The position numbers and the translations under genes are program-made. From assembly GCF_019511445.1 (NCBI RefSeq), contig NZ_JAEUAN010000017.1:99152-163151 (forward strand): a stretch of DNA of 64,000 nucleotides. The letters run 5' to 3'. The stretch's first letter is position 1, and each line of letters starts with the position of its first letter. This document shows positions 17,601 through 25,942 of this stretch, piece by piece. This DNA comes from Aliirhizobium wenxiniae (GTDB taxonomy: Bacteria; Pseudomonadota; Alphaproteobacteria; Rhizobiales; Rhizobiaceae). Below the pieces are notes generated by a model. That model saw only the letters and a list, made by a program, of their open reading frames with translations, was not told the DNA's origin and searched no databases.

Positions 17601-18098
17601 GTGGCTATGATCACTGAGGACGAAACCGTCCCGAAGAAAAAGAACACGCTCATTCCCATGGTCGGCGCCGTAGTATTGCTGTCGCTGGTTGGAGGCGGCG
17701 GCGGATGGCTGACCGGCAAGCTGATCGCCCCGGCGCCCAAGCCGGCCGAGGTTGCTGCAGCTGCGCCGGCTGCCGAGGGCGGGCATGGCGCAGCAGCGGA
17801 GAATGCCGCTGCCCTGCCCAATCTCCTGGAATTGGCGCCGATCCTGACCAATATCGGGTATCCGGCGGAAAACCTCATTCGTCTGCAGGTCGGGCTGGTT
17901 TTCGATGGACCGCCGGATCCAGCACTGGCCGAGACCGTCAACCAGAATATCATGACCTACTTGCGAACCCTGTCGCTCCAGCAGCTTCAGGGGCCGCGTG
18001 GATTCACATATTTGAAGGGCGATATTCAGGAGATTGCTAGCCTGCGTTCGCAGGGGCGTGTAACAAAGGTCCTGATTAGGACTTTTGTTGTCGAATGA
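17601..18098 (+). CDS. fliL: Stator-associated protein FliL
   Basis: A 165-residue single-pass inner-membrane protein: short cytoplasmic N-terminus, membrane segment (LIPMVGAVVLLSLVGGGGGWLTG), Ala/Pro linker, then the periplasmic SPFH-like domain (LAPILTNIGYPAENLIRLQVGLVFDG ... VLIRTFVVE). The start is taken as GTG 17601, which sits 9 bp from a GGAG; an in-frame ATG at 17607 is poorly spaced. It overlaps fliP by 4 nt. Confidence 0.93.
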   Translation: MAMITEDETVPKKKNTLIPMVGAVVLLSLVGGGGGWLTGKLIAPAPKPAEVAAAAPAAEGGHGAAAENAAALPNLLELAPILTNIGYPAENLIRLQVGLVFDGPPDPALAETVNQNIMTYLRTLSLQQLQGPRGFTYLKGDIQEIASLRSQGRVTKVLIRTFVVE

Positions 18099-18829
18099 TT
18101 CGTTTCGCGATTTTCGTTGCCATCTTGGCTTTGGCGCCTGGCCTTGCGCATGCGCAGCAGTTGCAGGATCTGATCCAGGCCCCTGTCGATGGCTCTGCGG
18201 CCGCCTGGATCGTGCGCACCTTCGGTCTTCTGACCGTCCTTTCGGTCGCGCCCGGCATCCTGATCATGGTGACGAGCTTTCCGCGCTTCATCATCGCCTT
18301 CTCTATCTTAAGAATGGGCATGGGTCTTGCGACCACGCCTTCGAACATGATCCTCGCCAGCATGGCGATGTTCATGACCTTCTACGTCATGTCTCCCACG
18401 CTTGAGCAATCCTGGCGCGACGGCATCCAGCCGATGCTGCAGAACCAGGTGACGGAAGCGCAGGCGATAGAGCGCACTGCGGAACCCTTCCGGACCTTCA
18501 TGATGGCGAATACCCGACCGAAGGATTTGGCGCTTTTCGTCGATCTGGCCACGGAACGCGGCCAGCAGACATCCGAGGGCGACAGGCCCTATTACCGCGT
18601 GCTCATCCCGGCCTTCATGCTCTCCGAGATCCGCCGCGGCTTCGAGATCGGCTTCCTGATCGTCCTGCCCTTCCTCGTGATCGACATGGTGGTTGCGACG
18701 ATCACAATGGCCATGGGTATGATGATGCTCCCGCCGACATCGATCTCCCTGCCTTTCAAGATCCTGTTCTTCGTCCTCATAGACGGCTGGAATCTGCTTG
18801 TCGGTTCCCTCGTTCGATCGTTCTCCTGA
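18095..18829 (+). CDS. fliP: Flagellar export gate protein FliP
   Basis: A 244-residue export-gate membrane protein with a cleavable signal peptide (LALAPGLAHAQQ) and the conserved core LTVLSVAPGILIMVTSFPRFIIAFSILRMGMGLATTPSNMILASMAMFMTFYVM ... VLIPAFMLSEIRRGFEIGFLIVLPFLVIDMVVATI. It is the last gene of the flgB operon. FliQ and FliR, its partners in the gate, are encoded far downstream at 48484 and 38162. Confidence 0.98.
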   Translation: MIRFAIFVAILALAPGLAHAQQLQDLIQAPVDGSAAAWIVRTFGLLTVLSVAPGILIMVTSFPRFIIAFSILRMGMGLATTPSNMILASMAMFMTFYVMSPTLEQSWRDGIQPMLQNQVTEAQAIERTAEPFRTFMMANTRPKDLALFVDLATERGQQTSEGDRPYYRVLIPAFMLSEIRRGFEIGFLIVLPFLVIDMVVATITMAMGMMMLPPTSISLPFKILFFVLIDGWNLLVGSLVRSFS

Positions 18830-19339
18830 AACCTTGCACCTGCAGTTCTGCACGCAGACCTGCAGGCTTGGAGAATGGGATGGCACTGCGAGCCGATAGA
18901 GCCTTGGCCCGTGCCGCTTGATGAGCCGCGCTCACAGTCAGCCATATTGAGTATGCCTGTAGCGTAGGTTCATCCTCGCGCTTGTGTGGCATGCGCGCAG
19001 AAATTCCAGCAAAGGTGGGATCCTGTCTCACCTGCGGCATTGCGCGAAACCAAGAACCCGTAGCGCCGCCGTGTATCCGTTCGGTAGCGCCGCGCTATCG
19101 CGATGTCGGTGGCAGGAAGCTTTTCTCCTCGTCGTCCCGAATGGACAACTCACTGTCACAGGGCTTCCGATCACGATCCGAGGGAGAAGGGATGAGGGCC
19201 TAAGGAGAGCAACTGACCGCTGGTCGCAATCGTCTCCAGACTTGTTTGCAGGCCACCACAAACGCCAATGCCGCGCAGGGCGCGGCATTGGAGCGTTAAG
19301 CGTCAATGGCCTTCCGGCGGCAGCCGAAAGGGCAGGGGA
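18830..19339. other. Intergenic region after fliP, no gene recognised
   Basis: These 510 bp contain only short overlapping frames with no familiar protein and atypical codon patterns. The one structure seen is a perfect palindrome at 19265-19291. In S. meliloti fliP is followed directly by the flagellins, so this gap, the orf at 19340 and the glycosyltransferase form an interposed block. Confidence 0.5.
19265..19291. terminator. Perfect 12-bp inverted repeat, possible terminator
   Basis: CCAATGCCGCGC and GCGCGGCATTGG form a perfect 12-bp stem with an AGG loop. It lies 49 bp beyond the stop of the minus-strand orf 19340-19801. No clear U-tract follows on either strand, so a stem-loop role is likely but termination is uncertain. 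Confidence 0.45.
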
Positions 19340-19801
19340 TCAATGATGTGCCTGGCTGCTCAACTCCAGAGCGGCGCGCGCCTTGGTGTTCTGGAAGGTC
19401 ACCTGCTTCAGGCTGTCTGCGAGAATGGACGTGTTCTCATGCGGGTCCGAAGACGGGCTGTGGAAGTTGATGTAGTTGATCGAGAGGCTGGCTTTTTCCG
19501 CTTCCAGCTTCAGGCGGCTATAGATGGTGACACCTGGCGGGGTGATTTCGAGGTCCAGCGTGATGGACGGATAAGCCGACCAATCAAGCGCATAGTCCCC
19601 GCCGACGCCGAAGCGGACGGTTCCCGGATGGAAATAGAGTTCGGCCGCAGAATCGACCAGATCAGCAATCGAGCTGTGATATTCGAAACGAAGAAGCGAA
19701 ATGAGGTCCGCCGCGTCGAGCAATCTCAGCTCGGCCGCCAGGGGGCTGATGGCCTTGGCAAGAATCTCTTCGCGTTCGATGGAATATGGGCATGTTTTCA
19801 T
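19340..19801 (-). CDS. Conserved-looking protein of unknown function
   Basis: A 153-residue soluble protein, not recognised. It has no signal peptide or membrane segment. A helical N-terminus (ILAKAISPLAAELRLLDAADLISLLRF) is followed by a beta-rich middle (LDWSAYPSITLDLEITPPGVTIYSRLKLEAEKASLSINYINF). Codon use resembles the neighbours, and the frame is complete, so it is probably a real gene. It sits between fliP and the GT41 gene on the minus strand; 383 bp separate it from the glycosyltransferase stop, so an operon is not certain. Confidence 0.65.
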   Translation of the reverse strand: MKTCPYSIEREEILAKAISPLAAELRLLDAADLISLLRFEYHSSIADLVDSAAELYFHPGTVRFGVGGDYALDWSAYPSITLDLEITPPGVTIYSRLKLEAEKASLSINYINFHSPSSDPHENTSILADSLKQVTFQNTKARAALELSSQAHH

Positions 19802-20184
19802 GGTGAGCTGTCTAGCCAGTTTTTTTGGTTAACGTTGTATTCGGGCCGTCACGAGATCCCTGAAACTTCAGAGGATCGCTCGATGATAAAGGTAGTGCAC
19901 GAGGCTTGCGCAGAGATGGAATGTTGAATTTAAAGGGAAATTCTCTATTTCAGATCATGGTTGACCATAGGAGCGCATTGCCTGCACCGACCTTTGGTCG
20001 CAAGTCTCGATCAGGTTCCGTACCGTTCTGTCATGATGCGTCTTGCACGCATCTCGGCAATGCTCCGCTGTTCCCGACAAGTTATCGTCGCGGACGGAGT
20101 ACTTCAGGGCAGCATCATGCTTGAATTGTATCGGGCGCAGCGTTCATTGCGCGTCCGGCCAGGCTTCGTGCCTGGCGGCGATTG
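19802..20184. other. Intergenic region, no gene recognised
   Basis: A 383-bp stretch between the unknown orf and the GT41 stop. It contains a T-rich run and GGTTAAC near 19820-19835 that could belong to the promoter of the unknown orf, and no credible coding frame. Confidence 0.4.
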
Positions 20185-22110
20185 TCAGTCGAGCTTTTCC
20201 ATGAAAGGCTCGGTGCGTGGCGGCAGGCACGCGACATCGAAATGGTCCGGCTTCAAGCCCTGTCTGGCGCGATCGACCATCATTTCGTAAGCGGTCTCGA
20301 TATGCCGCGTGAACCGCTCGGCGTCGAAGAGCGGGCTCTTGAGGCGATTGTCGTTCAGACGCTGCCGCAGCGGTTTGATGAGCTCGGGATTGCTGCCGAA
20401 CTCGATCGCCTTGCGCAGATAGTCATCTGCGTCTTCCGCGATCAGTTCCGGCAGGTCGATTGCATTCAGCAGGCTTTCACTGACGCGCGAGGCAAAATTG
20501 GTGCCCTTGTAGGTCAGAACCGGCAATCCTGCCCAAAGCTGCTCCGAGGTCGTCGTGTGGCCGTTGACCGGGTAGGTGTCGAGGCCAAGGTCGGCGAGCG
20601 GAATACGGTTGATGTGATATTCGAAATGCAGCTTGCTCATGAAGAAGATGCGCTTGGCGGGAACGCCGCTGGCGACAAGCTTCTTCTGGATATTGGTCCG
20701 TCCCTCGCTGGCATGGCAGAGGATCCAGAGAATGCTGTTGGGCGTGGACTTGACCATTTCGGCCCACATATCGAGCATCTTCGGCGTTATCTTGCGGTTC
20801 GCATTGAATGACGCATAGATGAATGCGTCTTCGGGAAGGCCGACATCCTTGCGGGTCGGCGGCTTGGCGAGCGGCCGGTGGAACGGGTCGTTGGGCTGAT
20901 AGGTTTCGGGCAGGCGGCAGAATTTCTCGTAATAATGCGGCTTCGAGCTGTCCGGCAGCACGTACCGGTCGCCTATCACATAGTCGAGATCGACGTTCAA
21001 GGTCGAACCGGGGAAGCCGAGCCATGCGACCTGGATCGGCGCCGCCTGCATATTGAAGACGGTGTTGCGTGTGCCCTTCGTATGGCCCTTCAGATCCACG
21101 AGGATGTCGATATTGCGTGCCTTGATCTCTGCCTGCAGCGTGGCATCGTCCATATCTCGAACGGTAACGATATCGCCCCATTCCGAGCGATCCGCATCAT
21201 TGGTCTCAAGCATCGCCGAATCAGAATGGCACAGAAGCGTGATTTCGAAGCGGTCCCTGTCGTGCAGTTCCAGCACCCGGCGGATGAGCTTCATGGTGGC
21301 ATGCTTGTCGAAAAGGTCGGAAGACAGATAAGCAATGCGGATCTTGTCGCCCCAGGCATGGGGAAGCTTGTGGCGGAGCGTAGTCATTTCCGGCGAAAAA
21401 CGCGGCGTGTTGCTGCGCGCCAGTTGGTTCAAGTGTTCGTCGCCGGTCCAGTGAATGTTGAAGAACGGGCCGTCTCTCTTCAAGAAATCGAGTTCACCCG
21501 CAGCGATTGCTGCATCGATGATCGGCTGGTGGCGCTCGATGGCATCGTGCCGGCTGTGCTCGCGACTGAATGTGAGGTACATGAGCCGCACCGGATTGCT
21601 GTTGGGAATTCGGTTCAGCAGCACGCGAGCGGTCTCGACATCCGAAGGATCGAACAGATCCCAAGTATGCAGCGAGATCCTGGCGCCAAGCAGCATGTGC
21701 GGCAGCTCTTTGCTGTTGATGAGCATCGTCTTGAACACACGGGCAGTGCGCGCCTGGCCCTTCTCGACCAGCAGCGATGCTACAATGAAGCCAAGCTCGG
21801 GATCGCGGGTCAGCTTCGGCAGTATTCGGCTTGCCAAAGCAAGAGCCTTGTCCTTTTCACCGATTTCGAAATTCAACTTGATGGCATCGATGAGATTGTC
21901 GTCGGCGTGCTGGCCACCGAGTTCAGCGGCGAGCTGGAAGGCGCTGGCAGCTTCATTCTTGTGGCCCAGCTGCTTTAGTGTCCGGGCGAGCAGCATATAG
22001 GTTCGGGCATCGCGCTGCGCATCGAGCAGCTTGTTAATCGTTATCAGCGACTCGGTAAACTGGCCGTTGCGAAACAGCTGTGACGCGGCCTTGTAACTGA
22101 TCTCGTTCAA
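20185..22110 (-). CDS. TPR / GT41 (O-GlcNAc transferase-like) glycosyltransferase next to the flagellins
   Basis: A 641-residue cytoplasmic protein. TPR-like helices occupy about residues 5-200 (KAASQLFRNGQFTESLITINKLL; LARTLKQLGHKNEAASAFQLAAELGG). A GT41/OGT catalytic region spans about 255-610: KIRIAYLSSDLFDKHATMKLI with the candidate catalytic His270, IDILVDLKGHTKGTR, QAAPIQVAWLGFPGS, FNANRKITP with the nucleotide-contacting Lys440, and LDTYPVNGHTTTSEQLWAGLPVLTYKG. It is divergent from flaA across 388 bp. In Caulobacter the TPR-GT FlmG glycosylates flagellins, so flagellin is the likeliest acceptor (inference). The sugar donor cannot be read from sequence. Confidence 0.88.
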   Translation of the reverse strand: MNEISYKAASQLFRNGQFTESLITINKLLDAQRDARTYMLLARTLKQLGHKNEAASAFQLAAELGGQHADDNLIDAIKLNFEIGEKDKALALASRILPKLTRDPELGFIVASLLVEKGQARTARVFKTMLINSKELPHMLLGARISLHTWDLFDPSDVETARVLLNRIPNSNPVRLMYLTFSREHSRHDAIERHQPIIDAAIAAGELDFLKRDGPFFNIHWTGDEHLNQLARSNTPRFSPEMTTLRHKLPHAWGDKIRIAYLSSDLFDKHATMKLIRRVLELHDRDRFEITLLCHSDSAMLETNDADRSEWGDIVTVRDMDDATLQAEIKARNIDILVDLKGHTKGTRNTVFNMQAAPIQVAWLGFPGSTLNVDLDYVIGDRYVLPDSSKPHYYEKFCRLPETYQPNDPFHRPLAKPPTRKDVGLPEDAFIYASFNANRKITPKMLDMWAEMVKSTPNSILWILCHASEGRTNIQKKLVASGVPAKRIFFMSKLHFEYHINRIPLADLGLDTYPVNGHTTTSEQLWAGLPVLTYKGTNFASRVSESLLNAIDLPELIAEDADDYLRKAIEFGSNPELIKPLRQRLNDNRLKSPLFDAERFTRHIETAYEMMVDRARQGLKPDHFDVACLPPRTEPFMEKLD

Positions 22111-22498
22111 CTTTTGCTCCGTATATTCAATGCCGCGATCGGTCAGCCTGTCCGCGGTTATGCGTAATCCGGCAGACGATGCGGGAAATCCATCCGCATT
22201 TTCTAGCCATCGAAGCTTGCTTGAAACCGGTGTGGTGCAAGTGTCCTGTAAACCCGTGTTGTAGCAATCTTTAACGCCGAGAACCCGGGCTTAAACGTCT
22301 GTTCACTATGCCCGCACGTGTCCGGCGCGATGGCTGCAAAATTAAGATTCTGGCAACGGCTGACCGCCTAATTTCCTCCTGCGACGGGTTGGTGTCCTAA
22401 ACGAAAATTGGAACCGAGTGGCATGATGTCGGACCGTCGCAGCCGAATAAACCCCGGCATGTCCTCACCGTTTGTTTTCAGTCTTTAGGGGACACTTC
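22111..22498. promoter_or_regulatory. Divergent region GT41 / flaA, with flaA leader element
   Basis: These 388 bp carry the promoters of the glycosyltransferase and of flaA. GCATGATG (22421-22428) and CCGGCATGTCC (22454-22464) match a two-box element found in front of all four flagellin genes. A single TTAACG at 22271-22276 is weaker than the TTAACC boxes of flaB-flaD. An AGGGG near 22487 serves as the flaA ribosome binding site. Confidence 0.6.
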
Positions 22499-23383
22499 AT
22501 GTCTAGCATCAACTTCAACGCCGGCGCGACTTCGGCTCTCGAAACGCTCCGCAACATCAACAAAGATCTCAACAAGACGCAGAATAACGTTTCCAGCGGC
22601 GAGCGCGTTTCGACCGCAGCTGACGGCGTTTCCTACTGGTCGATCGCAACGACCATGAAGTCGGACAACAAGGCGCTCGGCGCCGCTTCTGACGCCCTCG
22701 GCGTTGGCGCTGCAAAGGTTGATACCGCAACCGCAGCTGTTGAAAGCTCGATCGAAGTCGTTAACGAGATCAAGGCAAAGCTGGTCACCGCGTCCGAAAG
22801 CTCGGCCGACAAGGATCAGATCCAGCTCGAAATCACCAAACTTCAGGAACAGCTGTCGGCCGTTGCTCAGGCAGCTTCCTTCAACGGCGAAAACTGGGCT
22901 ATCTCCGGTTCCAACACCGGCACCAGCGGCACGGTTGTTGACGGCTTTGTCCGCGAAGACAGCGGCTCCGTGAAGATCACCACGGCAGAAGTCACGCTCG
23001 CAAGCATCGCAATGTTCTCGACCCTGTCTGCAGCCGGCGCTGGCGAAGGCGGCATTCTGGGCACGGTCATGGATATCGAACTGACCTCTGGCTCGAGCCA
23101 GACCGACATCGACGGCTTCATGGACGATGTTGAAACCGCTCTATCGTCGCTGACGGATGCCGGCGCTGTTCTCGGCTCGCTGACCACCCGCATCAATCTG
23201 CAGGACGAATTCGCAGCCAAGCTTTCCGACGCAATCGACTCCGGCGTAAGCCGCCTCGTCGACGCCGACATGGAAGAAGAATCTGCCAAGCTTTCGGCTC
23301 TCCAGACCCAGCAGCAGCTCGCTGTTCAGTCCCTGTCGATCGCCAACTCTTCCGGCCAGAACATCCTGCGTCTCTTCCAGTAA
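22499..23383 (+). CDS. flaA: Flagellin FlaA
   Basis: A 294-residue flagellin. The N-terminal D0/D1 helices (ATSALETLRNINKDLNKTQNNVSSGERVSTAADGVSYWSIATTM) and the C-terminal D1/D0 helices (SRLVDADMEEESAKLSALQTQQQLAVQSLSIANSSGQNILRLFQ) are conserved, and the central domain is short. Start: the ATG giving MSSINFNAG is chosen over an upstream ATG nine codons earlier, because it follows the AGGGG and matches rhizobial flagellin starts. The name follows gene order; the first gene of the tandem usually encodes the main flagellin. About 150 central residues are nearly identical to FlaB. Confidence 0.96.
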   Translation: MSSINFNAGATSALETLRNINKDLNKTQNNVSSGERVSTAADGVSYWSIATTMKSDNKALGAASDALGVGAAKVDTATAAVESSIEVVNEIKAKLVTASESSADKDQIQLEITKLQEQLSAVAQAASFNGENWAISGSNTGTSGTVVDGFVREDSGSVKITTAEVTLASIAMFSTLSAAGAGEGGILGTVMDIELTSGSSQTDIDGFMDDVETALSSLTDAGAVLGSLTTRINLQDEFAAKLSDAIDSGVSRLVDADMEEESAKLSALQTQQQLAVQSLSIANSSGQNILRLFQ

Positions 23384-23407
23384 TCGCTGGCAGAAATCCG
23401 CAATCGG

Positions 23408-23435
23408 GGCCGCACCTTCAGGGTGCGGCCTTTTT
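23408..23435 (+). terminator. Rho-independent terminator after flaA
   Basis: GGCCGCACC and GGTGCGGCC form a 9-bp stem with a short loop, followed by TTTTT, 24 bp past the flaA stop. It indicates that flaA is transcribed as a single gene. Confidence 0.9.
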
Positions 23436-23487
23436 GCGTTCTGGGATTGTCTGAAATCGATCAAAAAGTCACTGAAATTTAACCCGG

Positions 23488-23530
23488 ATTAACAGGAAGT
23501 AAATGCTTAAAAATTAACGGGAAGTAAATG
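23488..23530 (+). repeat. 18-bp direct repeat upstream of flaB
   Basis: ATTAACAGGAAGTAAATG (23488-23505) and ATTAACGGGAAGTAAATG (23513-23530) match at 17 of 18 bases, with a 25-bp period, about 180-220 bp upstream of the flaB start. The arrangement looks like a tandem protein-binding site; Rem is a candidate binder. No binding evidence is available. Confidence 0.6.
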
Positions 23531-23568
23531 AAATTATTGAGATTTTTTCTTTGTTCGTTTGCATGTTG

Positions 23569-23674
23569 TTAACCTTAACCCTGTCTAATCGGCTCATCAA
23601 AACGACGGGCCGAAATTAACGATATTCGGCAAGCATGAAGCTGACCATCGTTCCCGGCGAAATCCGGAATGTCC
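23569..23674 (+). promoter_or_regulatory. flaB upstream region: TTAACC pair and leader two-box element
   Basis: Two adjacent TTAACC boxes lie at 23569-23574 and 23575-23580. The leader element consists of GCATGAAG (23633-23640) and CCGGAATGTCC (23664-23674), 43 nt before the start codon. The same element precedes flaA, flaC and flaD. Confidence 0.55.
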
Positions 23675-23706
23675 CTTCAAATCACAGTGCCAAAGGGGCA
23701 ACTTTC

Positions 23707-24591
23707 ATGACCAGCATTCTGACCAACTCCTCCGCCATGTCCGCTCTCGCAACGCTGCGGAACATCAACACCGACCTCGCCAACACCCAGGACCGCGTTT
23801 CGTCCGGTTACCGCGTCGGTGAAGCAGCGGACAACGTTGCCTACTGGTCGATCTCCACGACCATGAACTCCGACAACAAGGCGCTCAACTCTGCCAAGGA
23901 CGCTCTCGGCGTTGGCGCTGCAAAGGTCGATACGGCTTACGCAGCTGTTGAAAGCTCGATCGAAGTCGTTAACGAAATCAAGGCAAAGCTGGTCACCGCA
24001 TCGGAAACCTCGACCGATAAGGACCAGATCCAGCTCGAAATCACCAAGCTTCAGGAACAGCTGTCGGCCGTTGCTCAGGCAGCTTCCTTCTCCGGCGAAA
24101 ACTGGGCTATCTCCGGTTCCAACACCGGCACCAGCGGCACGGTTGTTGACGGCTTCATCCGCGAAGACAGCGGCTCCGTGAAGATCACCACGGCAGAAGT
24201 CACGCTCGCAAGCATCGCAATGTTCTCGACCCTGTCTGCAGACGGCGCTGGCGAAGGCGGCATTCTGGGCACGGTCATGGATATCGAACTGACCTCTGGC
24301 TCGAGCCAGACAGACATCGACGGCTTCATGGACGATGTTGAAACCGCTCTGTCGTCGCTGACGGATGCCGGCGCTGTTCTCGGCGCTCTGACCACCCGTA
24401 TCGACCTGCAGGACGACTTCGCTTCCACTCTGTCTGACGCGATCGAATCGGGCGTAAGCCGCCTCGTCGACGCCGACATGGAAGAAGAATCGGCCAAGCT
24501 TTCGGCTCTCCAGACCCAGCAGCAGCTCGCTGTTCAGTCCCTGTCGATCGCAAACTCCTCTTCGCAGAACATTCTGTCGCTCTTCCAGTAA
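23707..24591 (+). CDS. flaB: Flagellin FlaB
   Basis: A 294-residue flagellin with standard N- and C-terminal helices (MTSILTNSSAMSALATLRNIN; RLVDADMEEESAKLSALQTQQQLAVQSLSIANSSSQNILSLFQ). The start is the ATG at 23707 after CAAAGGGGCAACTTTC; the frame is open 24 codons further upstream, but that part is the leader. From about residue 78 to 227 it differs from FlaA at only about five positions, whereas the first 77 residues differ at more than twenty, the reverse of the usual flagellin pattern. Confidence 0.96.
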   Translation: MTSILTNSSAMSALATLRNINTDLANTQDRVSSGYRVGEAADNVAYWSISTTMNSDNKALNSAKDALGVGAAKVDTAYAAVESSIEVVNEIKAKLVTASETSTDKDQIQLEITKLQEQLSAVAQAASFSGENWAISGSNTGTSGTVVDGFIREDSGSVKITTAEVTLASIAMFSTLSADGAGEGGILGTVMDIELTSGSSQTDIDGFMDDVETALSSLTDAGAVLGALTTRIDLQDDFASTLSDAIESGVSRLVDADMEEESAKLSALQTQQQLAVQSLSIANSSSQNILSLFQ

Positions 24592-24614
24592 AAAAAATCC
24601 GGTTTCGGAAATCA

Positions 24615-24642
24615 GGGTCGCACCACGGTGCGGCCCTTTTTT
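24615..24642 (+). terminator. Rho-independent terminator after flaB
   Basis: GGGTCGCACC pairs with GGTGCGGCCC (one T-G wobble) around a tiny loop and is followed by TTTTTT, 24 bp after the flaB stop. Confidence 0.9.
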
Positions 24643-24731
24643 ATGCTTTGTTTTTATTGGTTAATTTTGTCTTCACACAATTGCAGGGTGTTATCTTTCT
24701 GTTCATTCGTGTTAACGGGGCGCAGTATCTG

Positions 24732-24860
24732 TTAACCTTGCGTTAACCGTGATCGGTTTTTCTCAGCCCCATAGAAACAGCGGGCCGGACATCAGCGAAG
24801 ACGCGACACCCCGGCCAGGCATGAAGCTGATCGCGTTTACCGGTCCACGCCGGAATGTCC
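24732..24860 (+). promoter_or_regulatory. flaC upstream region: TTAACC pair and leader two-box element
   Basis: TTAACC occurs at 24732-24737 and 24743-24748, an 11-bp period typical of tandem OmpR-family sites. The leader element is GCATGAAG (24819-24826) plus CCGGAATGTCC (24850-24860), 42 nt before the ATG. Confidence 0.55.
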
Positions 24861-24891
24861 CTCCCAACCGAGAGCCAAGGGGCAATTTTAG

Positions 24892-25773
24892 ATGACGAGC
24901 ATTTTGACAAACACTTCCGCAATGTCTGCACTGCAGACGCTTCGCGCCATTGGTGCAGATCTCGCCGACACCCAGGATCGCGTCTCGTCTGGCTACCGCG
25001 TTAGCGAGGCTTCGGATAACGTCGCCTATTGGTCTATCTCCACCACGATGAATTCCGACAACAAGGCGATCAACGCCGCCTCAGACGCACTCGGCGTCGG
25101 TGCTGCGAAGGTCGATACCGCCTACGCAGCCATGGAAAGCGCCATCGATGTCGTCGACGAGATCAAGGCCAAGCTTGTAACCGCGACGGAAGATTCGACC
25201 GACAAGACCCAGATCCAGCTCGAAATCACCAAGCTTCAGGAACAGCTGTCGGCCGTTGCCCAGGCCGCGTCCTTCTCCGGCGAAAATTGGATGGTCGCCG
25301 CCGACGACGCTGACCCCGCCGTTGTTGTCGATGGCTTCATCCGCAACGCCGATGGCACCGTGAAGGTCACGACCGCGGAATTTGCGGTTGCCTCTTACGC
25401 CATGTTCGGCACCATGAATGATGGCGTCGGCGGCGAGGGCATTCTCGGCAGCGTTATGAATGTGACCCTGGAAAGCCAGTCCTCGGTTACCGAAATTCAG
25501 GGCTTCCTCGATGATGTCGAATCCGCGCTAGCTGGCCTGACCGATGCAGGTGCGGCACTCGGTGCGCTCATCACCCGTATCGACCTGCAGGACGAATTCG
25601 CCGCTACCTTGTCGGATGCGATCGAAACCGGCGTAAGCCGCCTGGTCGATGCGGACATGGAAGAGGAATCTGCCAAGCTCTCGGCGCTCCAGACGCAGCA
25701 GCAGCTCGCGATCCAGTCGCTGTCGATTGCCAACTCCTCCTCGCAGAACATCCTGTCGCTCTTCCAGGGCTAA
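24892..25773 (+). CDS. flaC: Flagellin FlaC (third tandem flagellin)
   Basis: A 293-residue flagellin with the same terminal helices as FlaB (MTSILTNTSAMSALQTLRAIGADLADTQDRVSSGYRVSEASDNVAYWSI ... SIANSSSQNILSLFQG) but its own central domain (DDADPAVVVDGFIRNADG ... MFGTMNDGVGGEG). The letter is assigned by order, as in R. leguminosarum; S. meliloti naming differs. ATG 24892 follows CCAAGGGGCAATTTTAG. Confidence 0.92.
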   Translation: MTSILTNTSAMSALQTLRAIGADLADTQDRVSSGYRVSEASDNVAYWSISTTMNSDNKAINAASDALGVGAAKVDTAYAAMESAIDVVDEIKAKLVTATEDSTDKTQIQLEITKLQEQLSAVAQAASFSGENWMVAADDADPAVVVDGFIRNADGTVKVTTAEFAVASYAMFGTMNDGVGGEGILGSVMNVTLESQSSVTEIQGFLDDVESALAGLTDAGAALGALITRIDLQDEFAATLSDAIETGVSRLVDADMEEESAKLSALQTQQQLAIQSLSIANSSSQNILSLFQG

Positions 25774-25807
25774 CGGGTCGGCGCTTACTGGAGCTGACAA
25801 GAGAATT

Positions 25808-25834
25808 CGGGCCGCGTTTCACCGACGCGGCCCG
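25808..25834 (+). terminator. GC-rich hairpin after flaC
   Basis: CGGGCCGCGT and ACGCGGCCCG form a perfect 10-bp stem with a 7-nt loop 35 bp past the flaC stop. Unlike the flaA and flaB terminators it has no T-run, so it may be a weaker terminator or stabilise the mRNA. Confidence 0.6.
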
Positions 25835-25942
25835 ATCCATATGGAGCAATATCAACGGTTTCGGTCGAATTTCGACCATAGCAACTCAGGCCGATATCCT
25901 GGCGCAAGGTTGTTCGCGTCTTGTCCGAATCGTAGGTTTTCA

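Noticed and set aside
18830..19339. Short plus-strand frames after fliP as possible small genes
   Set aside because: They overlap one another, have no ribosome binding site and no recognisable protein, and their composition looks non-coding.
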